Shown here one piece after another: positions 1 through 5,594 of a DNA stretch of 9,590 nucleotides. The stretch comes from Bacteroidales bacterium (GTDB lineage: Bacteria > Bacteroidota > Bacteroidia > Bacteroidales > Tenuifilaceae): positions 1 through 9,590 of the forward strand of contig WBUV01000089.1 of assembly GCA_008933525.1 (NCBI GenBank), given 5' to 3'. The first letter of the stretch is position 1; each line of letters starts with the position of its first letter. The notes beneath the pieces were generated by a model. It had not been told where the DNA came from. It saw only the letters and a list, made by a program, of their open reading frames with translations, and did no database searches. Made by a program: the position numbers and the translations under genes.

Positions 1-541
1 AAAGAACAAAGCGCTCCAAGTTGAAGGTTATCAAATTATAATAATTCTAGCGGTTATTCTGGCATTCACGTTCCTTGGATTGTATGTAATAAAATCGGGC
101 TTACTGGGGAATAAGCTGAGCGAAAAATTCAAATCGATGTATAGAGGTGTAGTGGATGGATTAAAATCTATCACCAAAACCCATAAGCTTTCTCAATTTC
201 TTGTTTTATCTGTGCTAATCTGGTTTTTTTACTGGTTTATGACATGGTTTTTGCTTTACTCCACACCAATAACATCGAACCTAACCATTTGGGATGGATT
301 GTTTATTATGGTAATTGGTTCGTTTGGAATGACAGTTCCTGTTCAGGGCGGGTTTGGGGCTTACCACATTATAACAGCCATTGCCCTAGGGATATTTGGA
401 ATTACATACGACGATGGATTAATATTCGCAATAATCTCGCACGAGTCTCAGACCATATTTTTAATTGTTGGCGGGTTAGCTGCGCTGGCTTATATTTACA
501 TTAAACAGAGAAAGCTAAAACCTGAACATCACCAAAAGTAA
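1..541 (+). CDS. UPF0104 / lysylphosphatidylglycerol-synthase-TM family integral membrane protein (3' part only)
   Basis: This is the C-terminal part of a polytopic inner-membrane protein; the frame is open from position 2, so the start lies upstream of the window. The visible part has about five hydrophobic segments, including one at the very beginning (IIIILAVILAFTFLGLYVI), an aromatic-rich one (VLIWFFYWFMTWFLLY) and a final one ending in a short basic tail (KQRKLKPEHHQK). The segment GSFGMTVPVQGGFGAYH and the later SHESQT are the landmarks I recognise for the UPF0104 family (Pfam LPG_synthase_TM). Family members resemble the flippase part of MprF and are usually about 320-340 residues long, so roughly half is missing. 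In Bacteroidota the substrate is not established; a role in lipid or isoprenoid-linked transport is inference. The gene converges on the minus-strand gene next to it, with a 13-bp overlap of the coding regions. Confidence 0.88.
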   Translation, partial: KNKALQVEGYQIIIILAVILAFTFLGLYVIKSGLLGNKLSEKFKSMYRGVVDGLKSITKTHKLSQFLVLSVLIWFFYWFMTWFLLYSTPITSNLTIWDGLFIMVIGSFGMTVPVQGGFGAYHIITAIALGIFGITYDDGLIFAIISHESQTIFLIVGGLAALAYIYIKQRKLKPEHHQK

Positions 542-1374
542 ATAATTCCCAAATCTAGGTCCACTTTTGAGTATTGATGCCAATTGGAAACTACCTTGGC
601 TCTTGTAGTCTGGTTCTCAATCCACTCAGATGATTCTTGTGTATAATTCATTCTTCTTTTGGTATATTCTCCAGCAAGGTGAAACTTTATACCAAATTTT
701 TTAGTTTCGGTTTTAAGAACTAATATTAATGCTTCAAGTTCTGGATATATGTAAGGCACAAACTCATTATTCGACTCGAAGCGATGTCTTACCAGATAAT
801 TACTATTAATCCGTTTTTGGTAAAGCATCGCCTCAAATGTCTGCTCTCTCCTAAAACCAATATGAATCCTGAGGCTAACATCCATCCTTTTTGTTCTCAA
901 TGAGTATTCAGGCCCCACTGCAAATCCATAATTGTAAATTCGATCCTGTTCTGAATTTGTGTCAAGATCGGGATACATGCCCGGTGAGTTGTTTTGGAAA
1001 TAACTAAAATAGTAACTAATGTACTGTGGGTAACCAAAAAAACTAGCCCCAAAACCAAGGTGTTTAAAAGGATAGTAAGAGGTCGTAAGATTGATGTTGG
1101 TTGGCGAAAAATCAGAGTACATCCCGAAAGATAAAGATGCTCTGTATTTCTGGTCTATGTCAATTCTACCACTAAATCCTACGTAGGCATAATTTCCACT
1201 TAATCCATCGCGATCGATATAATTTAAAAAATCTTGATTTGATTTGTCGGGAAAACTATCACAAAAAATTCCTTGGAAGCCAACAAAAAAAGAGATGCTT
1301 TTTTCAACATTCTGATTGAATGCTGAATACGAGAACAGACATAAAGCAAAGAGTAGTGAAAAGAATTTAGCCAT
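529..1374 (-). CDS. secreted, probable outer-membrane beta-barrel protein, function unknown
   Basis: I cannot assign this 281-residue protein to a named family. It starts with a typical signal peptide: K3, a hydrophobic stretch (FFSLLFALCLF), then SYSA with likely type I cleavage near residue 18. The mature part is rich in Tyr, Phe and Ser with alternating polar/aromatic stretches (for example YAYVGFSGRIDID, ASLSFGMYSDF, RMDVSLRIHIGF) and contains no long hydrophobic helix. It ends in DLDLGIIYFW, an alternating strand with a terminal aromatic residue, as in the C-terminal signal recognised by the BAM machinery. Together these suggest an outer-membrane beta-barrel of perhaps ten to twelve strands; that is inference from composition. 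The gene begins two bases after the stop of the upstream lipoprotein gene, so the two are almost certainly cotranscribed and may act together at the outer membrane. A periplasmic or surface beta-sandwich protein is the main alternative. Confidence 0.72.
   Translation of the reverse strand: MAKFFSLLFALCLFSYSAFNQNVEKSISFFVGFQGIFCDSFPDKSNQDFLNYIDRDGLSGNYAYVGFSGRIDIDQKYRASLSFGMYSDFSPTNINLTTSYYPFKHLGFGASFFGYPQYISYYFSYFQNNSPGMYPDLDTNSEQDRIYNYGFAVGPEYSLRTKRMDVSLRIHIGFRREQTFEAMLYQKRINSNYLVRHRFESNNEFVPYIYPELEALILVLKTETKKFGIKFHLAGEYTKRRMNYTQESSEWIENQTTRAKVVSNWHQYSKVDLDLGIIYFW
533..569. repeat. short inverted repeat spanning a convergent gene junction
   Basis: CAAAAGT at 533-539 is the reverse complement of ACTTTTG at 563-569, separated by 23 bases. 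The repeat spans the stop codons of the UPF0104-type gene and the beta-barrel gene, whose coding regions overlap by 13 bp. The stem is A+T-rich and the loop long, so a stable hairpin is doubtful. It may act as a weak bidirectional end signal or be coincidence. Confidence 0.25.
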
Positions 1375-1376
1375 AA

Positions 1377-2003
1377 CTAATCAACTATACTGATTAAGTT
1401 TGTTGAATCGGAAATAACACTGCCATCGGACATGAATATCTGAAAATCAAATTGTGCAATATTGTTCTCCACAGGAATCTTAAGGTAGAAACGAATATCT
1501 AACCAAGGTTCATATATGACGCCACGCTGGTTATCCAAAACATCATCAACTGTTGAGTACAAACCTGATAACGACCAAAACTCGGTTTTAGCCACAAAAT
1601 GATTAACCACCTCTTCTCCAGCCTTAATGCTTGAGTTTATATCATACTTTGTGGTAATGCTAATACAATTAATTCGTGTTATCACCGCAAAAGGATTTTC
1701 ACACTCCATAGCATAGGCCTGAGAAAAACCAAAAGAGCAACTTTTAGCATATGAGTAATAATTATAATAATTAGTGTCAAAAACATTTACATTGAATGCA
1801 ACAGCAGCCCTCTTCATTTCATTGCTAGTTGTTAAAACATCATACTCCTTTGAGTTATCAACATTTGAGATTTTGATATTGTTAAATGAGGTTGGCAATG
1901 GGTCGTTCTTACAGCAGTCTCCAAAAATAAGACAACAGCTGTTCATCAATTTAAACAGGAAAACTGCTACTAAAATCAGCAATGTTTTTTTGAATAATTC
2001 CAT
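1377..2003 (-). CDS. cysteine-rich lipoprotein, possibly DUF5034-like, function unknown
   Basis: This 208-residue protein begins with a basic N-terminus (FKK), a hydrophobic run (TLLILVAVFLF) and KLMNSC, which fits a lipobox with C23 as the lipidated residue; the lysine at 18 inside the hydrophobic end is slightly unusual. Just after it comes a striking pair of double cysteines, C23-C24 and C30-C31, in CCLIFGDCC. The central part (AYAMECENPFAVITRINCISITTKYD, then AGEEVVNHF) reminds me of the DUF5034 lipoproteins of Bacteroidota, but this is from memory. After processing, the protein would be anchored to the outer membrane. It is the first gene of a two-gene unit, followed two bases later by the putative beta-barrel gene. 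Its DNA is visibly more A+T-rich than radA next door. The opposite-strand frame through its first half has no recognisable protein features. Confidence 0.72.
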   Translation of the reverse strand: MELFKKTLLILVAVFLFKLMNSCCLIFGDCCKNDPLPTSFNNIKISNVDNSKEYDVLTTSNEMKRAAVAFNVNVFDTNYYNYYSYAKSCSFGFSQAYAMECENPFAVITRINCISITTKYDINSSIKAGEEVVNHFVAKTEFWSLSGLYSTVDDVLDNQRGVIYEPWLDIRFYLKIPVENNIAQFDFQIFMSDGSVISDSTNLISIVD

Positions 2004-2071
2004 ATTTGAGATCTATCTTTTTAATGTGTTTAAAGAGAATGAAGATAATAATTTTTCAATCAAATAATCAT

Positions 2072-2079
2072 TATGTTTG
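2072..2079 (+). promoter_or_regulatory. possible -7 promoter box for radA (TATGTTTG)
   Basis: TATGTTTG matches the Bacteroidota -7 consensus TAnnTTTG exactly. It lies 24 bp before the ATG at 2104, leaving a leader of roughly 15-20 bases. I see no convincing TTTG at the -33 position, only a T-run at 2052-2056. The box would put transcription too close to the ATG at 2092 for that start to be comfortable, which supports 2104 as the radA start. Confidence 0.42.
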
Positions 2080-2103
2080 TATTAAGTTTTTATGAGTTTT
2101 AAT

Positions 2104-3474
2104 ATGGCCAAAACCAAAAGCGTTTACGTTTGTCAGAATTGCGGAGCTGAGGCGGTTAAGTGGCTTGGCAAGTGCCCTGCTTGTGGCGAATGGAACACAT
2201 ACGTTGAGGAACGTATAGCCAAGGATACATCAAAACGCCCAGGCTTGGTAGATGTTTCGCGCAATGCCACGCCAAAGCCTTTAAACGAGATAGAATCGAC
2301 CAGCGAGCGTAGGATTGATACCCGAATGGGTGAACTAAACCGAATTCTTGGTGGTGGACTCGTTCCCGGTTCCATTATTCTTTTGGGTGGAGAACCAGGA
2401 ATTGGAAAATCCACATTGGCGTTGCAAGTTGCTTTGGGTTTAGACAACCTAAAAGTTCTTTACATCTCCGGTGAAGAAAGTGCACGTCAAGTAAAAATTC
2501 GTGCCGATAGGATAAACCCAAAGAATCAATCCTGCCTAATTCTTAACGAAACCCTTTTAGAGAATATTCTTACACAGGCCGAAAATATTTCTCCAGATTT
2601 AATTGTAATCGACTCTATTCAAACTTTATATTCCGACTCCATTGAATCATCGCCTGGAAGTGTTTCTCAGGTTCGGGAAACCGCCGCGGCGCTTTTGCGC
2701 TATGCCAAAACCGTTGGAACACCAATTATACTTATTGGCCATATCACTAAGGATGGAAGCATTGCAGGTCCCAAGGTTTTGGAGCACATTGTTGATGTGG
2801 TGTTACAGTTCGAGGGCGACCAGAATTACCTTTACCGAATTCTTCGCTCGGGCAAGAATAGGTTTGGCTCCACATCGGAGATTGGAATTTTTGAGATGCA
2901 GAATTCTGGTTTAATTGAGGTTACCAACCCTTCGGAGATATTGCTATCGCATCGCGACGAGATGCTAAGCGGTGTTTGCGTTGCTGCCACCATTGATGGC
3001 GCAAGGCCATTCCTTATTGAAACACAATCATTGGTTAGCTCCGCTGTTTACGGAACACCCCAACGAGCCACAACAGGTTTCGATGCTCGCAGGTTGAATA
3101 TGCTATTGGCAGTTTTGGAGCGTAGGGCTGGCTTTAGACTTTCGCAGAAGGATGTTTTTTTGAACATCGCTGGAGGAATAAAAGTAAGCGACCCAGCCAT
3201 TGACCTTGCTGTGATCTCAGCAATTTTATCATCAACATTCGACACACCAATTCAGGGTACAACTTGTTTTGCCGCGGAGGTTGGCCTTTCGGGCGAAATT
3301 CGTCCGGTAAATAGGCTCGACCAGCGAATTGCCGAAGCAAAGAAATTGGGTTTGGATAGAATTTTCGTCTCTAAGTATAACATTAAAGGGATAGATTTGA
3401 ACGGTGGCGGTATAAAGGTCATCCCAATTGGACGGATTGAGGAGTTGGTAAAGTTATTGTTTGGGAAGAATTAG
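2104..3474 (+). CDS. radA: DNA repair protein RadA (Sms)
   Basis: RadA is a RecA-like, DnaB-type hexameric ATPase that helps process recombination intermediates and branch migration. Numbering from the ATG at 2104 (456 residues), the protein has an N-terminal C4 zinc finger (C10, C13, C24, C27). It then has a Walker A motif GEPGIGKST at 96-104, a Walker B LIVID at 166-170, and the RadA signature KNRFGS at 251-256. The C-terminal part is a Lon-protease-like domain without protease function in this family (DVFLNIAGGIKVSDPAIDLA; later AEVGLSGEIRPV). Length and motif order are as expected for a full-length, active protein. An in-frame ATG lies at 2092, adding four residues (MSFN). I prefer 2104 because RadA proteins of this phylum usually start MAKxK..YVC and because of the promoter-like box just upstream. 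It is divergent from the lipoprotein gene. Confidence 0.97.
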   Translation: MAKTKSVYVCQNCGAEAVKWLGKCPACGEWNTYVEERIAKDTSKRPGLVDVSRNATPKPLNEIESTSERRIDTRMGELNRILGGGLVPGSIILLGGEPGIGKSTLALQVALGLDNLKVLYISGEESARQVKIRADRINPKNQSCLILNETLLENILTQAENISPDLIVIDSIQTLYSDSIESSPGSVSQVRETAAALLRYAKTVGTPIILIGHITKDGSIAGPKVLEHIVDVVLQFEGDQNYLYRILRSGKNRFGSTSEIGIFEMQNSGLIEVTNPSEILLSHRDEMLSGVCVAATIDGARPFLIETQSLVSSAVYGTPQRATTGFDARRLNMLLAVLERRAGFRLSQKDVFLNIAGGIKVSDPAIDLAVISAILSSTFDTPIQGTTCFAAEVGLSGEIRPVNRLDQRIAEAKKLGLDRIFVSKYNIKGIDLNGGGIKVIPIGRIEELVKLLFGKN

Positions 3475-3484
3475 ATTTACTTAT

Positions 3485-3557
3485 GGGAGTTAAAGGAAGT
3501 TAGAAGAAGATGAGGAAGTTAAAGGAATGATAAGTTCCTCCAACTTCCTTAATCTTC
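3485..3557. repeat. palindromic intergenic element with direct repeats (REP/MITE-like or RNA hairpin)
   Basis: The 103-bp spacer between radA and the next gene is mostly taken up by this element. An 11-base direct repeat, AGTTAAAGGAA, is present at 3488-3498 and 3517-3527. The segment 3506-3557 folds into a long imperfect hairpin: 3506-3511 pairs with 3552-3557, 3513-3520 with 3542-3549, and 3523-3528 with 3534-3539, closing a five-base loop (3529-3533). The first repeat copy offers an exclusive alternative 9-bp stem, 3493-3501 with 3542-3550. No T-run follows directly, so it is not a standard intrinsic terminator. A dispersed palindromic repeat or a 3'-end RNA structure protecting the radA message are the likely readings; only the repeats and the pairing are directly seen. 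Confidence 0.6.
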
Positions 3558-3577
3558 ATTATATTCATTAAAAAACT

Positions 3578-4183
3578 ATGCGCGATTTTTCCATTTACAC
3601 AGTTATTGCTCTTAACCTATTTGTTTTAGTCCGATACTGTTGGTTGCTTTACAGGAAGGAGATTAAACCCGCTTTGGCAATGTGGCTGTTTTTCACAATA
3701 GCCGTTACAATGAGCCTAGTAACTTATTTAGCTGATGGGAACCATGGCTTTCTCGATAACATACTTAATACAACCGATTTAATTTATGTTTCGGGTGTGA
3801 CTTTGGCAATACTTATTTGGGGCGATAAAAGTTCCAAATTTACCAGATTCGATACTGGATGTTTGGTTGCAGTTCTTTTAATTGTCCTTTTCTGGATTAT
3901 CACTCAAAATCATATTATTACCAATATCTGTATTCAAGGAATAATGGTAATTTCGTACTTCCCGGTGGTGAAGCGACTTTTAGAGTCAAAGGAAAACACT
4001 GAACCTTTTTCTGTGTGGTTTATAATGATGCTTACGCCAGCCATCTCCCTTTTATCGAGCAAAGGTGCTTTAGCCACCGTTTATTCTGTAAGGGCAATTA
4101 TCTGCGTTGCAATTCTAATGATTCTCATGTTTAGGGTTGATTTGCTGTCGAAGAAACAAGCTAAAAGTTCATCGGTGCAATAG
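3578..4183 (+). CDS. seven-helix integral membrane protein, distantly PQ-loop-like, function unknown
   Basis: I do not recognise a characterised family for this 201-residue protein. It is very hydrophobic, with seven probable transmembrane helices at about 5-25, 34-51, 67-82, 91-109, 113-131, 146-162 and 165-186, and a short polar basic C-terminus. There is a hint of internal duplication: KPALAMW (30-36) before helix 2 corresponds to TEPFSVW (141-147) before helix 6, and each follows a helix with a loop carrying basic residues (YRKEIKP; FPVVKRLLESKENTEP). Two triple-helix bundles joined by a central helix is the architecture of PQ-loop/SWEET-type carriers, and P129 after helix 5 is compatible, but the full PQ motif is absent. 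It may be a small carrier; that is inference. It follows radA on the same strand after the palindromic spacer and could be read through from it. Confidence 0.8.
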   Translation: MRDFSIYTVIALNLFVLVRYCWLLYRKEIKPALAMWLFFTIAVTMSLVTYLADGNHGFLDNILNTTDLIYVSGVTLAILIWGDKSSKFTRFDTGCLVAVLLIVLFWIITQNHIITNICIQGIMVISYFPVVKRLLESKENTEPFSVWFIMMLTPAISLLSSKGALATVYSVRAIICVAILMILMFRVDLLSKKQAKSSSVQ

Positions 4184-4265
4184 TTATCAACACCCTTACT
4201 TTTTCTGCATTAAAATTTTTAATATTACTGGAAAGTTTTCGATGGAATTGGTTTTCATCAGACCG

Positions 4266-4287
4266 TCCAACGTCCGTAGGACTTGGA
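4266..4287. repeat. compact intergenic hairpin centred on GTCCGTAGGAC
   Basis: In the 139-bp spacer 4184-4322 there is a hairpin: 4266-4270 (TCCAA) pairs with 4283-4287 (TTGGA), C4271 is bulged, 4272-4275 (GTCC) pairs with 4279-4282 (GGAC), and the loop is the three bases 4276-4278. That gives nine base pairs, G+C-rich for this spacer. It may end the transcript of the membrane-protein gene, although the downstream bases (AGCTTCAATTTTATT) are only moderately T-rich. It could also be a dispersed repeat. Nearby, 4295-4307 is a perfect 13-base inverted repeat (ATTTTA-T-TAAAAT) ending 15 bp before the next gene. The rest of the spacer is A+T-rich with no further signal I can support. Confidence 0.5.
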
Positions 4288-4322
4288 AGCTTCAATTTTA
4301 TTAAAATCTAGTTTTTCAAGTT

Positions 4323-5594
4323 ATGAAGATAGCCGTAATAGGATTTGGTGCAGCAGCAATTGGCCTGTTGGAGCGAATGAAGGATACCGAACACGAAATC
4401 CATGTGTTCGAGAAAAGCCCCGATATCTATTCATCAAGTATTTCAGGTATTAGAGCCGATGGCAAGTTATTCGTCTCTACCGAAATGGGCGGTGACATTT
4501 TTATTGACCCTATGCTGCAACGCAAGCTGGTCGATTTCTATATCAACTTTACTGAGCGTAAACACGTTGAAACAGGCAAATCGTTCAGTTCACAATCCTA
4601 CTACAAGCAGTTCTACGAAAAAGGCTTTATGCCTATTTCGTCGGAGTTTTTCCATATCGGAACCGACCAGTTAAAAGAGGTACTTTTCAATATTTATGCG
4701 ATGTTTGAAAAATCATCAAACATCCATTTTCATTTTAGTGCCGAAATTACCGATGTTGTTCCAACCAATAACGGCGTTGTAATAAACGGCAATGATAAGT
4801 TTGATATTGCGGTTGTTGCAGTTGGTCGTAGTGGACATAAGCTGGTGAGTAAACTCATGGGTGAGGATTCTTCCTTGGTTCAAAATAACACCAAAGTTGA
4901 TCTAGGTATTCGTTACGAGGTTCCAAACCATATTGTGGAGGAGCTCAACAAGGAGATGTACGAGTTCAAGGTGAAGTACAAGAGCCGCACGGGCTATATG
5001 GTTCGTACTTTCTGCAACAATCCTTCGGGCTTTGTGGTAACAGAGAATTACGGCGATTTTACAACCGTGAACGGCCACGCTAAGATGCGCGAGAAGAGCA
5101 CCAACACCAATTTTGCAATACTTGCATCGCTAGTGCTTACAGAGCCGTTTAAGGACCCAATTAGCTATGGTTCCTATATTGCAAAACTATCAAACTTATT
5201 GGCTGGTGAGGGAAAAGTGATACTTCAAACCTATAGCCACTTTAAGGAATCAAAACGTACAAAAAATTTATATAGAGTTTTGCCTACTCTGGATCACGAC
5301 AAATTTATTCTTGGTGATGTAAACCTTGCGTTTCCCCGACGAATAATAGAGAGCATTATCGACTTTATAGAGAATCTTGAAACCGTTATCCCCGGCATTG
5401 CCAACAACGATAATTTAGTGTATGCTCCAGAGATTAAGTTCTACTCCAACAGGTTGAATAACTTAACCAATCCAAAACTAAAGTTTATCGGCGATTGTTC
5501 TGGAGCAACTCGTTCAATTATTTACGCAACCGCTCACGGATACCTAATGGGCGATGCGATTCTAAACAACCAGTTTTCAAACACATCGCTTTAA
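4323..5594 (+). CDS. FAD-dependent oxidoreductase, COG2509-type (uncharacterised FAD-dependent dehydrogenase)
   Basis: This 423-residue protein opens with a Rossmann dinucleotide-binding fold: beta-strand KIAVI, then GFGAAAIG at 7-14, and E30 at the end of the second strand (HEIHVFE), the usual ribose-binding acid. A further family landmark is GKLFVSTEMGGD at 47-58. The C-terminus carries YAPEIKFY at 367-374 and FIGDCSGATRSI at 388-399, the second FAD-contact motif (GD followed by a Gly/Ala-rich turn). This pattern matches the COG2509 group as I know it. The substrate is unknown. Many COG2509 members are, from memory, about 500 residues with an N-terminal extension, so this is a shorter form without it. 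The protein should be cytoplasmic, since it has no signal peptide or membrane helix. Its stop codon overlaps the start of the ABC ATPase gene by one base (TAATG), which suggests translational coupling. Confidence 0.85.
   Translation: MKIAVIGFGAAAIGLLERMKDTEHEIHVFEKSPDIYSSSISGIRADGKLFVSTEMGGDIFIDPMLQRKLVDFYINFTERKHVETGKSFSSQSYYKQFYEKGFMPISSEFFHIGTDQLKEVLFNIYAMFEKSSNIHFHFSAEITDVVPTNNGVVINGNDKFDIAVVAVGRSGHKLVSKLMGEDSSLVQNNTKVDLGIRYEVPNHIVEELNKEMYEFKVKYKSRTGYMVRTFCNNPSGFVVTENYGDFTTVNGHAKMREKSTNTNFAILASLVLTEPFKDPISYGSYIAKLSNLLAGEGKVILQTYSHFKESKRTKNLYRVLPTLDHDKFILGDVNLAFPRRIIESIIDFIENLETVIPGIANNDNLVYAPEIKFYSNRLNNLTNPKLKFIGDCSGATRSIIYATAHGYLMGDAILNNQFSNTSL

Noticed and set aside
244..504. Open frame of 86 codons overlapping the UPF0104-type gene in another frame
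   Set aside because: The Trp/Cys/His-rich translation looks like an out-of-frame reading, and the main frame has clear family motifs.
1178..1187. Perfect palindrome CCTACGTAGG
   Set aside because: It lies inside the beta-barrel gene where the codons for A-Y-V-G account for it; one ten-base palindrome in this length of DNA is not notable.
1774..2067. Open frame of 97 codons on the plus strand across the lipoprotein gene start
   Set aside because: It is antisense to a gene with a convincing lipoprotein signal and runs into the radA promoter region; its translation shows no domain or family resemblance.
2133..2447. Open frame of 104 codons on the minus strand inside radA
   Set aside because: It is a shadow of the radA reading frame; the overlapping sequence encodes the RadA zinc finger and Walker A motif.
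3475..4322. Possible mobile element around the membrane-protein gene, bounded by the two palindromic spacers
   Set aside because: The two palindromes are unrelated in sequence, there is no transposase or target-site duplication, and the enclosed gene looks like an ordinary membrane protein.
5495..5593. N-terminal extension of the ABC ATPase to an upstream ATG at 5495
   Set aside because: The 33 extra residues are a frame-shifted reading of the FAD enzyme's C-terminus (polar, no family match); ABC homology starts directly at the ATG at 5594.
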